Assembly: GCA_964538875.1 (NCBI GenBank)
Contig: CAZIHO010000079.1
Location: forward strand, 1-17,100
Origin: CAZIHO01 sp964538875
Lineage (GTDB): Bacteria > Pseudomonadota > Gammaproteobacteria > Chromatiales > Chromatiaceae
Direction of reading: 5' to 3'
Length of the DNA stretch: 17,100 nucleotides
The number at the start of each line of letters is the position of its first letter. The stretch's first letter is position 1. Under the pieces are notes generated by a model. That model was not told the origin of the DNA and did not search any database. It saw only the letters and a list, made by a program, of their open reading frames with translations. Shown one piece after another: positions 1-6,904 of the stretch. Position numbers and translations under genes: made by a program.

Positions 1-1
1 G

Positions 2-910
2 GGCGCCGCGCCGGCCGCCGCCGCCAACCAGCCGGCCAAGCCGCCCGCCCCAGAAGCCGCCAAGGCCGCGCCGGCCGGCGACAAGGAAGGCCATGCTCAG
101 ACCCTGGTTACGGTGAACGGCACGCCGATCACCATCGAAACCTTCGGCATCTATTACAACGACCGTATGCAGCGTTCGCCAGGCGCCCAGGACTCTCCGG
201 AGATGCAGAGCCAGGCCATCAATGAACTGATCAACATGATGTTGCTGGCCCAGGAAGCGCGTAACCAGGGCATAGAGAAGCTACCCAACGTCCAGACCAG
301 TCTCGATTTGCAACGGGACCAACTGCTGTCCAAGTTGGCCCTGCAACAACAGGCCCAGCAGCGCTTGCCCACCGACGCGGAACTCAAGGTGGCCTACGAG
401 GAAAAGTACGTCAATCAGCCCTCGGAGGAATATAAGGCCCGGCACATCCTGGTGGAATCCGAGGAAGAGGCCAAGAAAGTGGCGGCGGAGCTTCAGGCCG
501 GAGGCAATTTCGCCGAGCTGGCGGGTAAGTATTCGGTGGACACCACCAGCAAGGTCGGCGGCGACCTGGGCTGGTTCAACCTGAGCCAGATGGTGGAGCC
601 CTTCGCCACCGCGCTAAGCAAGCTGGCGGTGGGCGGCAAGACCGACGCGCCGGTCAAATCCCAATTCGGCTGGCATTTAATTCAGTTGGACGACAAGCGC
701 AAGCGTACCATTCCCTCCTTCGACTCCGTGAAGCCCCAACTCATGGCCGCACAACAGGGCCGGCTGCTGGGTGACTACGTGAGTTCGCTGCGGGAGAAGG
801 CCAAAATCGAACTGAGCCCCCTGTTGACGGAACAGCCGGAACCGGCCGCCGGGGATAAGCCCGCCGACAAGGCGGCCAACCAACCCGCTGACAAACCGGC
901 CGCCAAATAG
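2..910 (+). CDS. Parvulin-type peptidylprolyl isomerase, 5' partial
   Basis: This is a periplasmic or cell-surface peptidyl-prolyl cis/trans isomerase and foldase of the SurA/PrsA/PpiC type. The frame is open from base 2 with no stop, so the gene starts outside the window; the GTG at 113 is an internal codon and not the start. The visible part is 302 residues. It opens with an Ala/Pro/Lys-rich stretch (about residues 1-30), followed by a helical SurA-N-like segment with many Gln. The PpiC rotamase domain lies at about residues 144-234, marked by KARHILV, the FAELAGKYS region, GGDLGWF and the terminal FGWHLIQL. The C-terminus returns to an Ala/Pro/Asp/Lys low-complexity tail. Signal peptide or lipobox would lie upstream and cannot be seen. 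The domain call is firm; client proteins are unknown. Confidence 0.88.
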   Translation, partial: GAAPAAAANQPAKPPAPEAAKAAPAGDKEGHAQTLVTVNGTPITIETFGIYYNDRMQRSPGAQDSPEMQSQAINELINMMLLAQEARNQGIEKLPNVQTSLDLQRDQLLSKLALQQQAQQRLPTDAELKVAYEEKYVNQPSEEYKARHILVESEEEAKKVAAELQAGGNFAELAGKYSVDTTSKVGGDLGWFNLSQMVEPFATALSKLAVGGKTDAPVKSQFGWHLIQLDDKRKRTIPSFDSVKPQLMAAQQGRLLGDYVSSLREKAKIELSPLLTEQPEPAAGDKPADKAANQPADKPAAK

Positions 911-926
911 CCGGACGTAACTCGCG

Positions 927-955
927 TCGATCCCGGCCACCAGGGCCGGGATCGA
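927..955. terminator. Perfect 12-bp hairpin between convergent genes
   Basis: TCGATCCCGGCC at 927-938 pairs perfectly with GGCCGGGATCGA at 944-955 around a five-base loop. It lies 17 bases after the isomerase stop and 23 bases before the pyrC stop, where a two-way terminator is expected. There is no run of T on either side, so termination may be imperfect or it may mainly protect mRNA ends. Confidence 0.6.
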
Positions 956-977
956 ACTTGGCTAGGACGGACGCCCG

Positions 978-2039
978 TCACTCGGCCTGGATGCGCCAGG
1001 CGATGCTCTCCCCGGCCCGCAGGGGCACCAGGGTTTCCCCTCCAAATGGAAAGTTGTCTGGCACCGTCCAGGGCTGGCGGACCAGCCGGATGCGCCCGGA
1101 ATTCACCGGCAGGCCATAGAAACTGGGTCCGTGGCGACTGGCGAATCCCTCCAGACGCTCAAGGCACCCGGCTTGCTCGAAGGCCTCCGCGTACAGCTCA
1201 ATGGCCGCGAACGCCGTGTAGCAACCCGCGCAACCCTGGGCGCATTCCTTGGCACCCCGTCCATGGGGGGCACTATCGGTACCCAGAAAAAACTTGGCAT
1301 CGCCCCGGGTGGCCGCCGCGATGAGGGCCCGGCGATGAGTCTCCCGTTTCAGCACCGGCAGGCAATAAAAATGGGGCCGCACACCGCCGGCTAGCAATGC
1401 ATTGCGGTTGTACAGCAGATGATGGGCGGTGATGGTGGCGGCCAGGTTAGCACCAGCGCCCATGACGAAGTCCACCGCGTCGGCGGTGGTGATGTGTTCC
1501 AGCACCACCCGCAGACCCGGGAAATCCCTCAGCAGGGGCGCCAGATGGCGTTCGATGAAACAGGCTTCCCGGTCGAAGATGTCCACCGCCGGGTCCGTCA
1601 CCTCGCCATGAATGGACAGGACCATGCCGGTTTCCTGCATGACGTCGAACACCGGATACAGCCGATCCAGGGCCGTCACGCCGGCGGCGGAATGGGTGGT
1701 CGCGCCAGCCGGATAGAGCTTAACCGCCGGAATCACCCCGGTCGCCTGGGCGCGCCGAATTTCCGCCGGCGGGGTTTGATCCGTGAGATAGAGCGCCATG
1801 ATGGGCTGGAAGGAACTTCCCGGCGGGCGGGCCGCCAGGATCCGCTCCCGGTAGGCCAAGGCTTGTTCCGTATCCACCACCGGCGGTTTGAGATTGGGCA
1901 TGATCAGCGCCCGGGCGAAGCGCTCAGCGCTATCGGCCACCAGTCCGGCCAGCACTGCTCCATCTCGCAGATGAAGATGCCAGTCATCCGGGCGGGGAAT
2001 AGTCAATTCTAGGGGCGGGTTAGGAAGTTCGGACGGCAT
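978..2039 (-). CDS. pyrC: Dihydroorotase (type II)
   Basis: PyrC catalyses the reversible cyclisation of N-carbamoyl-aspartate to dihydroorotate, the third step of pyrimidine synthesis, in the cytoplasm. The 353-residue length matches the class II enzymes (E. coli about 348). The binuclear zinc site is fully visible: HLH at residues 21-23 within DDWHLHLRDG, the Lys107 expected to be carbamylated in AVKLYPAG, His144 in SIHGE, His182 in LEHIT, and Asp255 in GTDSAPH. The ATG at 2039 gives the usual short N-terminus before the first zinc motif; the ribosome site is weak. It is a single gene, convergent with the isomerase and divergent from the sulfur-globule-like genes, sharing the AT-rich region 2040-2190 with them. 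Confidence 0.96.
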   Translation of the reverse strand: MPSELPNPPLELTIPRPDDWHLHLRDGAVLAGLVADSAERFARALIMPNLKPPVVDTEQALAYRERILAARPPGSSFQPIMALYLTDQTPPAEIRRAQATGVIPAVKLYPAGATTHSAAGVTALDRLYPVFDVMQETGMVLSIHGEVTDPAVDIFDREACFIERHLAPLLRDFPGLRVVLEHITTADAVDFVMGAGANLAATITAHHLLYNRNALLAGGVRPHFYCLPVLKRETHRRALIAAATRGDAKFFLGTDSAPHGRGAKECAQGCAGCYTAFAAIELYAEAFEQAGCLERLEGFASRHGPSFYGLPVNSGRIRLVRQPWTVPDNFPFGGETLVPLRAGESIAWRIQAE

Positions 2040-2069
2040 GGATAGGCGATACCTAATACTTGGCGTTCA

Positions 2070-2098
2070 TTGATCTGAAAATTAGATTTTTCTATTTC
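2070..2098 (+). promoter_or_regulatory. Candidate sigma-70-like promoter for the first sulfur-globule-like gene
   Basis: The 151-base gap between pyrC and the divergent gene at 2191 is the most AT-rich part of the window, especially 2070-2120. TTGATC at 2070-2075 and TATTTC at 2093-2098 are separated by 17 bases and could be -35 and -10 boxes; TAATAT at 2108-2113 is an alternative -10 box. Just before the ribosome site there is also a small palindrome, AAGTT-T-AACTT, at 2164-2174. Boxes were matched by eye only. The pyrC promoter must lie in the same region on the other strand. Confidence 0.3.
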
Positions 2099-2190
2099 AT
2101 TATCTTCTAATATTCTTAACCGCGACGGCCGAGGAGAAATCCCTAGCCCGATCGACGAACAAGAAGTTTAACTTATTCGGAGTAGACAAA

Positions 2191-2550
2191 ATGAAGAAGC
2201 TTGCTGCTGTTGCTGCCCTGACCGCCCTGTTGGGCGCCACGTCCGCCAATGCTTGGTGGGGCGGTGGTCCTTGGGGTGGTGGTGGCCCCTGGGGCGGTTA
2301 TCCCGGTTCTGGCTGGGGCAACAACGACATGTGGAACGACATGTGGGGTGACGGCTTTTTCGACATGAGCATGAGCGGCGGCGGCTCTGGCCGTGGCTGG
2401 AACCGCTATCGTGACAACCGTTACTACGGCTATGGCTATCCTGGCTATGGTTACGGCTATCCCGGCTATGGCTATGGCGCTCCTTACGGCTATCCGCCCG
2501 TCGCGCCCCCGGCCGCTCCCCAGGCTCCCGCCGCCGCCGCGACCAAGTAA
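2191..2550 (+). CDS. Sulfur-globule-protein-like secreted Gly/Trp/Tyr-rich protein
   Basis: A 119-residue exported structural protein. Residues 1-21 form a clear Sec signal peptide (MKK, hydrophobic core, then ANA before WW). The mature part has three zones: a Gly/Trp/Pro section at 22-43 with GGGPWGG repeats, a Met/Trp/Asp/Gly middle with MWNDMWGDGFFD at 47-58, and a Tyr/Gly/Pro section at 78-102 with two adjacent copies of GYGYPGY. It ends in an Ala/Pro tail. This composition and plan match the Sgp proteins that coat periplasmic sulfur globules in purple sulfur bacteria such as Allochromatium vinosum. GGAG at 2179-2182 supports the ATG at 2191. The assignment rests on signal peptide, composition and repeats, since such proteins have no catalytic motif; another Gly-rich envelope protein remains possible. 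Confidence 0.68.
   Translation: MKKLAAVAALTALLGATSANAWWGGGPWGGGGPWGGYPGSGWGNNDMWNDMWGDGFFDMSMSGGGSGRGWNRYRDNRYYGYGYPGYGYGYPGYGYGAPYGYPPVAPPAAPQAPAAAATK
2428..2490 (+). repeat. Tandem GYGYPGY-coding repeat
   Basis: Two adjacent 21-base units (2428-2448 and 2449-2469) both encode GYGYPGY, followed by a partial degenerate third unit. The copies differ at third codon positions, so the peptide rather than the DNA appears to be conserved. It forms the Tyr-rich part of the sulfur-globule-like protein. Confidence 0.75.
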
Positions 2551-2558
2551 TTAGGGAT

Positions 2559-2594
2559 GAAATCCACAGCCGGTCTAAGGATCGGCGGGATTTC
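2559..2594 (+). terminator. Stem-loop between the two sulfur-globule-like genes
   Basis: GAAATCC at 2559-2565 pairs with GGATTTC at 2588-2594, and inside it GCCG at 2569-2572 pairs with CGGC at 2583-2586. It lies nine bases after the stop of the first gene and 47 before the ATG of the second. Without a T-run it may be a partial terminator or an mRNA-stabilising hairpin that lowers expression of the second gene relative to the first. Confidence 0.45.
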
Positions 2595-2641
2595 CAGGCA
2601 CAGGGAGGTGCCGCGCTGATTTCAAGCTGTTGGTGACTGAG

Positions 2642-3133
2642 ATGCGCAAGATCGTGACGGCTGTGGCGGCCCTGATCCTGACAGGCGCCAGCGTTCCGGT
2701 TGGCGCTTGGTGGGCAAACCCCTTCACGGGCTGGTTTCAGGATTGGTTTGGGAACGCGGGTTTCAACTTCAGCGTCAACTTCTCCATGCAGGGTAACGGC
2801 TGGGGCCGGGGCCCGGCATACGGTTATTGGAATTACTATCCCTACGGCGCGCCCTACTGGGGACCTTTTCCGACCCTGCATGCCTATCCCTACGAGGGTT
2901 TCGACGCCCCCCATGGGCTAGCGCCTCGGGATGCGCGGCCGAATCCCCTGCCAGCAACCGAGTCGTTGCGCCAGGCAGTGGAATCCCAGCGGGTGTTGGT
3001 CGAGGGTCTAACCCAACGGCCGGCCCAGGCGCCGGGTTCCGGTCCTCTCCAATCACCGGCGGAAACGCTCCTGGAGCAACCCGCAGCGCCCAGTCCGTCG
3101 CCGGGTTCGTCAAACGGGCACCAATCGATTTGA
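2642..3133 (+). CDS. Second sulfur-globule-protein-like secreted protein with Pro-rich C-terminal extension
   Basis: A 163-residue exported protein, counting from the ATG at 2642; the open frame begins with a TTG four codons earlier, but MRKIVT starts a normal signal peptide. Cleavage is likely after residue 22 (VGA before WW), the same junction as in the preceding gene. The first 50 mature residues are rich in Trp, Phe, Asn, Gly and Tyr (AWWANPF, NFSVNFSMQGNGWGRG, then YGYWNYYPYG). About residues 85-163 are quite different: Pro, Ala, Ser and Gln-rich, probably disordered, with no Gly/Tyr repeat. Order, composition and signal peptide suggest a diverged Sgp paralogue, made with or after the first gene. 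Function is inferred from this resemblance only; no conserved enzyme motif is present. Confidence 0.55.
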   Translation: MRKIVTAVAALILTGASVPVGAWWANPFTGWFQDWFGNAGFNFSVNFSMQGNGWGRGPAYGYWNYYPYGAPYWGPFPTLHAYPYEGFDAPHGLAPRDARPNPLPATESLRQAVESQRVLVEGLTQRPAQAPGSGPLQSPAETLLEQPAAPSPSPGSSNGHQSI

Positions 3134-3155
3134 CTGGCCGGGTGGATCGGCTCCG

Positions 3156-3198
3156 GCGGGCAGTCCATCGCCGCGCCGGTTCCACCAACCCTGCCCGC
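3156..3198. terminator. Inverted repeat between convergent gene ends
   Basis: GCGGGCAG at 3156-3163 is exactly complementary to CTGCCCGC at 3191-3198, with a 27-base GC-rich loop that can itself fold. It covers the gap between the second sulfur-globule-like gene and the pckA stop codon, touching the latter. A two-way termination or 3'-end processing role is plausible; the loop is long and there is no T-run. Confidence 0.35.
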
Positions 3199-4805
3199 TA
3201 GCCCGCTACCTGGGGTCCGGCAGCACGAATCTCCGGACTCACCTGCTCTGCGTATTTCTCGAAGTTGGCTTGGAATAGGGCCGCCACTTGGCGAGCCTGA
3301 CGGTCATAGGCCTGGGGATCGCTCCAGGTATCCCGGGGATTAAGAATCCGCTCCGGCACCCCCGGACACTGGACCGGAACCTCTACGCCAAAAATCGGAT
3401 CCCGGCGGGTCGGCACCTGATCCAAGGCCCCATCCAGGGCCGCGTTGACCATGGCCCGGGTGTGCGGAATGGGAATGCGCCGCCCGGTTCCGTAGGGGCC
3501 GCCGCTCCAGCCGGTGTTGATCAGCCATACCTGGGAGCCATGCTCAGCGATGCGGGCGCCCAGCAATTCCGCGTAACGCTGGGGATGTAGGGGCATGAAG
3601 GGCGCGCCGAAGCAGGCGCTAAACACCGGCGCTGGTTGGGTAACGCCCTTCTCCACCCCGGCGACCCGCGCCGTGTACCCAGAAATGAAGTGGTACATGG
3701 CCTGTTCCGGGCTCAGCCGGGAAATGGGCGGTAACACCCCAAAGGAATCACAGGTCAAGAAGACGATGGCGGCCGGATGTCCGCCGCAACCATCCGGCGC
3801 CGCGTTCGGGATGGCGCTTAGGTGGTAGGCGCCCCGGGTATTCTCGGTGAGGGATTCATCGTCCAAATCCAGGTGGCGGGTGCGGGCATCCAGGGTGACG
3901 TTCTCCAGCACGGTGCCGAAGCGGCGCGTGACCGCGTGGATCTCCGGCTCATTTTGGGCCGAGAGCCGGATCATCTTGGCGTAACAGCCCCCCTCAAAAT
4001 TGAAGATGCCCGCGTCGCTCCAACCATGTTCGTCGTCGCCGATCAGGGTGCGGGCGGCGTCCGCCGACAGGGTGGTCTTGCCGGTACCGCTCAGGCCAAA
4101 AAACAGGGCAGAGCGGCCATCCGGGCCAATGTTGGCCGAACAATGCATGGGGAGCACACCGCGCCTGGGCAGCAGATAGTTCATTACCGTGAAGATGGAT
4201 TTCTTGATTTCCCCGGCGTAGCTGGTGCCGCCGATCAACACCAGGCGTTGATCGAAACTGACCAAGATGAAGGTTTCACTGCGGGTACCGTCCTGGTTCG
4301 GAATCCCATGGAACCGGGGCGAGTTGATGACCGTGAATTGGGGAACATGCTCGGCCAATTCCTCGGGGGCCGCTTGAATGAACAGATTGCGGGCGAACAG
4401 ACTGTGCCAGGCGTATTCGCTGACCACCCGGATCGGCAAGCGATAACGGGGGTCGGCGCCGGCGAAACAATCCTGAACATAAACGTCCTTCATCTGGAGA
4501 TAGGACGCCATCCGCTGGTGCAGAAAATGAAACTGACTGGATGAGATGGGCTTGTTGATCTGGCCCCACCAGATGTCCGACTTGCTGCTCTCTTCCTCGA
4601 CGATGAACTTATCGTCGGCGGAACGGCCAGTGTGATGGCCGGTGCGGACCACCAGGGGGCCCAGGTGCGCTAGGGAACCTTCCCGGTGTTGAATCGCCTG
4701 CTCATAAAGCTCGGCGGTGGAAAGATTCCAATAGACGGCGCTCAAGTTATAGAGGCCATGGTGCTCCAGACCGTAACTGCTATGCTGGCGCATGGATTCG
4801 CGCAT
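3198..4805 (-). CDS. pckA: Phosphoenolpyruvate carboxykinase (ATP)
   Basis: PckA converts oxaloacetate plus ATP to phosphoenolpyruvate, CO2 and ADP, the entry step of gluconeogenesis in the cytoplasm. The ATP-type family is shown by the kinase-1a loop GLSGTGKTT at residues 237-245, the kinase-2 motif GDDEHGWSD at 256-264, and RTGHHTGRSADDKF near the N-terminus. From the start chosen here the protein is 535 residues, close to the E. coli enzyme (540). An ATG lies six codons upstream at 4823 but has no ribosome site, whereas GAGGA at 4813-4817 sits seven bases before the ATG at 4805. The gene stands alone: convergent with the sulfur-globule-like pair, divergent from hemH. Confidence 0.95.
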   Translation of the reverse strand: MRESMRQHSSYGLEHHGLYNLSAVYWNLSTAELYEQAIQHREGSLAHLGPLVVRTGHHTGRSADDKFIVEEESSKSDIWWGQINKPISSSQFHFLHQRMASYLQMKDVYVQDCFAGADPRYRLPIRVVSEYAWHSLFARNLFIQAAPEELAEHVPQFTVINSPRFHGIPNQDGTRSETFILVSFDQRLVLIGGTSYAGEIKKSIFTVMNYLLPRRGVLPMHCSANIGPDGRSALFFGLSGTGKTTLSADAARTLIGDDEHGWSDAGIFNFEGGCYAKMIRLSAQNEPEIHAVTRRFGTVLENVTLDARTRHLDLDDESLTENTRGAYHLSAIPNAAPDGCGGHPAAIVFLTCDSFGVLPPISRLSPEQAMYHFISGYTARVAGVEKGVTQPAPVFSACFGAPFMPLHPQRYAELLGARIAEHGSQVWLINTGWSGGPYGTGRRIPIPHTRAMVNAALDGALDQVPTRRDPIFGVEVPVQCPGVPERILNPRDTWSDPQAYDRQARQVAALFQANFEKYAEQVSPEIRAAGPQVAG

Positions 4806-4812
4806 GGATATG

Positions 4813-4817
4813 TCCTC
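4813..4817 (-). promoter_or_regulatory. Ribosome binding site that fixes the pckA start
   Basis: The minus strand reads GAGGA here, seven bases before the ATG at 4805. This site would lie inside the coding region if the upstream ATG at 4823 were used, so it favours the shorter protein. Confidence 0.65.
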
Positions 4818-4944
4818 GTACATTTTTGATTATGGAAAAGTCAGCCAAACCGGCGGGATCCTCGGCCACCAGTCGGCAAGCCGCGGAACAAGCGCCGCAC
4901 AAGGCCATGGCAGGCTATATCAGCGTTTCCTTAAGGTCCGGCAA

Positions 4945-4970
4945 CCTGCCGCACTATAGCAGGCTTTTTT
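4945..4970 (+). terminator. Intrinsic-terminator-like hairpin with T-run in the pckA-hemH gap
   Basis: CCTGC at 4945-4949 pairs with GCAGG at 4959-4963, followed by C and six T (4965-4970). The stem is short (5 bp) with a nine-base loop. It reads on the plus strand, 63 bases before the hemH start, between two genes that are transcribed away from each other. It therefore does not end either gene: it would be a leader attenuator for hemH, the end of a short RNA, or chance. Confidence 0.4.
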
Positions 4971-4984
4971 GTCAGTAGCGGGTC

Positions 4985-4998
4985 AGCGCGGGAGCGCT
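4985..4998 (+). other. Short GNRA-type hairpin in the hemH leader
   Basis: AGCGC at 4985-4989 and GCGCT at 4994-4998 enclose GGGA, a loop that fits the stable GNRA class. It lies 24 bases before the hemH ribosome site. It could stabilise or modulate the hemH leader; no known regulator is implied. Confidence 0.3.
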
Positions 4999-5032
4999 TC
5001 TGGTCCGCACGATCAATTTTCAGGAGGCACCC

Positions 5033-6142
5033 GTGGCCTATTTCAATAGCAGCGATTTCCACCACGGCCACCCGGAGCGTCTGGGCGTCCTGGTGGTGAA
5101 CTTGGGTACGCCGGACGCCTCCAGCCGTGGCGCAGTGCGCCGTTACCTGGCGGAATTCCTGAGCGACCCCCGGGTAGTCGAAATGTCCCGCCCCCTCTGG
5201 TGGCTGATTCTGCACGGCGTCATCCTACGCATCCGGCCAGCCCGCTCGGCCCATGCCTACCAACAGATTTGGACTCCGGAAGGCTCGCCCCTGCTGCAGA
5301 TTGCCCTACGCCAGGCCGACGCCCTTGGGCAAGCGTTGCGGGAGCGCGCCGGTGGACCCATCGAAGTAGCGCTGGCCATGCGTTACGGTAACCCGTCGAT
5401 CCGGCAGGCGCTCCGCACCCTGGCCGCCGCCAACGTCCGGCGCTTGCTGGTGCTGCCCCTGTATCCCCAATACTCCGCCACCACCACCGGTTCCGTGTTC
5501 GACGCAGTAACGGCGGAACTCCGGACTTGGCGCTGGGTGCCGGAAACCCGCTTCGTCAACCAGTATCACGACCACCCCGGCTATATCGACGCCCTGGCGG
5601 CCTCGATAGACAACTTCTGGGCCGCCCAGGGACAGGCGGAACGGCTGCTGTTTTCCTTCCACGGTATTCCAGAAGCCTATTTTCGACAGGGCGACCCCTA
5701 CTTCTGCCATTGTCAAAAGACCGCCCGCCTAGTGGTGGAGCGGTTGGGCTTGGCCAAGGACCGCTGGCAATTGAGCTTCCAGTCCAGGGTCGGCCGCCAG
5801 ACCTGGCTGCAACCCTATACCGACCATCAACTGGGCCAATGGGGTCGCGAGGGCGTCAAGAGCGTGCAGGTGGTGTGTCCGGGCTTTTCGGCCGACTGCC
5901 TGGAGACTCTGGAAGAAATCGCCATGACCAACCGGGCCCTGTTTCTAGCCGCTGGCGGCCGGGACTACGCCTACATCCCGGCCCTCAACGAGGAGCCAGC
6001 TCACATCCAGGCGTTGGCGGATCTGGTGGAACGGCATAGCCAGGGCTGGCCGGAGGGTCAGGCCGGTACCGCGCCGGACCCGAACCTGCGGGACCGGGAA
6101 GCCCGCGCCCGGCGGGCCCGGGCCATGGGCGCCGCCAACTGA
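5033..6142 (+). CDS. hemH: Ferrochelatase
   Basis: HemH inserts ferrous iron into protoporphyrin IX, the last step of protoheme synthesis, at the cytoplasmic side of the membrane. The start is a GTG placed five bases after a perfect AGGAGG at 5022-5027. The 369-residue product has the N-terminal GVLVVNLGTPD, the PLYPQYS segment, the signature LLFSFHGIP with the metal-site His210, the conserved DPYFCHC, and CPGFSADCLETLEE with the catalytic Glu291. The last 30 or so residues after the ERHSQGW region are a variable Arg/Ala-rich tail. The gene is divergent from pckA, and its leader holds two hairpins. It ends at a GC-rich hairpin shared with the convergent minus-strand operon. Confidence 0.96.
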   Translation: MAYFNSSDFHHGHPERLGVLVVNLGTPDASSRGAVRRYLAEFLSDPRVVEMSRPLWWLILHGVILRIRPARSAHAYQQIWTPEGSPLLQIALRQADALGQALRERAGGPIEVALAMRYGNPSIRQALRTLAAANVRRLLVLPLYPQYSATTTGSVFDAVTAELRTWRWVPETRFVNQYHDHPGYIDALAASIDNFWAAQGQAERLLFSFHGIPEAYFRQGDPYFCHCQKTARLVVERLGLAKDRWQLSFQSRVGRQTWLQPYTDHQLGQWGREGVKSVQVVCPGFSADCLETLEEIAMTNRALFLAAGGRDYAYIPALNEEPAHIQALADLVERHSQGWPEGQAGTAPDPNLRDREARARRARAMGAAN

Positions 6143-6152
6143 GGAATCCCTC

Positions 6153-6181
6153 GGGGCCAGGGGTGACCCGGTGGCCCCTGG
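6153..6181. terminator. GC-rich two-way hairpin after hemH
   Basis: Two overlapping pairings are possible: GGGGCCA (6153-6159) with TGGCCCC (6172-6178), or CCAGGGG (6157-6163) with CCCCTGG (6175-6181). The region separates the hemH stop from the end of the convergent membrane-protein gene at 6186. No T-run follows on either strand. Confidence 0.5.
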
Positions 6182-6185
6182 TCCC

Positions 6186-6569
6186 TCAGGTTGACCGGTA
6201 CCCCCGCCACGCCAGGCGCAGCAGCAACGCCAGGGTCGCCAGGCAGACCGGCCCGACCAGCAACAGGAGACTGGTGATGGCACCCAACCCGGCCCAGGCC
6301 CGGGATTCGGAACCGCCGAACAGACCGGCATAGGCGTTCATTCCTAGGTAGACCCCTGCCAACAGCCAGCCAACCGGCCGCCAACCCCGCAAGCCGGCCA
6401 GCATGACCAGGGGCACGCCGATAACCAGTTGATTGGCGACCCAGCCACTATCCGAGTCGTAGGGCTCAAACCGGCCCGACACCAGCCAGGCCGCCAGCCA
6501 ACTGGCCATCCCCAGGCCAAATCCAGCCGCCACCAGCCACCACCAAGGGCCGGCTGGTTTGGCCGTCAC
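6186..6569 (-). CDS. Small multi-pass membrane protein of unknown function
   Basis: I do not recognise a family. The 127-residue product is very hydrophobic, with four likely membrane helices at about residues 9-29, 45-60, 65-82 and 93-118, and only short loops (the first, around FEPYDSDSG, is the only acidic one). It starts with GTG at 6569, and its GTGA overlaps the stop codon of the YbjQ-family gene by four bases, so translation is probably coupled. It is the last gene of the long minus-strand block. A helper for, or partner of, the YbjQ-type protein is possible but unproven. Confidence 0.7.
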   Translation of the reverse strand: MTAKPAGPWWWLVAAGFGLGMASWLAAWLVSGRFEPYDSDSGWVANQLVIGVPLVMLAGLRGWRPVGWLLAGVYLGMNAYAGLFGGSESRAWAGLGAITSLLLLVGPVCLATLALLLRLAWRGYRST

Positions 6570-6886
6570 TCCAGCACCACGGCGGTGCCGCTAGCGGACA
6601 CCATGAGCATGCTCCCACTCTGGCCCAGCACCTCATAATCCAAGTCCACGCCCACCACCCCGTTGGCTCCCATCTCCTGGGCGCGAGCTGCAAGCTCCGC
6701 CAAGGCAATACCCCGTGCCCGGGTCAGTTCCTTTTCGTAACTGGCGGAGCGCCCCCCCACCAGGTCCCGGATACCGGCGAACAGGTCCTTGAAGATGTTG
6801 GCGCCCATGATTGCCTCACCGGCGACCAGACCGCAGTATCTGACGATGCGCCGGCCTTCGACGCTGGGGGTGGTGGTGATTAGCAT
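6566..6886 (-). CDS. ybjQ: YbjQ family protein (UPF0145)
   Basis: A 106-residue protein with the full pattern of the YbjQ/UPF0145 family: N-terminal TTTPSVEGRRI, then GLVAGEAIMGANIF, the RARGIALAELAARAQEMGAN helix, and the final GVVGVDLDYEVLG strand region. Family members form compact oligomers and have been annotated as heavy-metal-binding, but no firm role is established. GGAGGAA at 6893-6899 supports the ATG at 6886. The gene begins 18 bases after the stop of the DUF523-DUF1722 gene, so it belongs to the same transcript as larB/E/C. It could serve in metal handling, as inference from context only. Confidence 0.88.
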   Translation of the reverse strand: MLITTTPSVEGRRIVRYCGLVAGEAIMGANIFKDLFAGIRDLVGGRSASYEKELTRARGIALAELAARAQEMGANGVVGVDLDYEVLGQSGSMLMVSASGTAVVLE

Positions 6887-6904
6887 GAGCAGTTCCTCCG
6901 AGTA

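Noticed and set aside
1419..2012. 197-residue plus-strand open frame inside pyrC
   Set aside because: It is antisense to the PyrC catalytic region and rich in His/Gly/Arg; no family resemblance.
2428..2490. Tandem repeats as a possible CRISPR or intergenic repeat
   Set aside because: Units are codon-phased, adjacent without spacers and vary at third positions, so they are part of the protein.
4832..4978. 48-codon plus-strand frame filling most of the pckA-hemH gap
   Set aside because: It has no ribosome site, and a terminator-like hairpin with T-run lies inside its 3' end.
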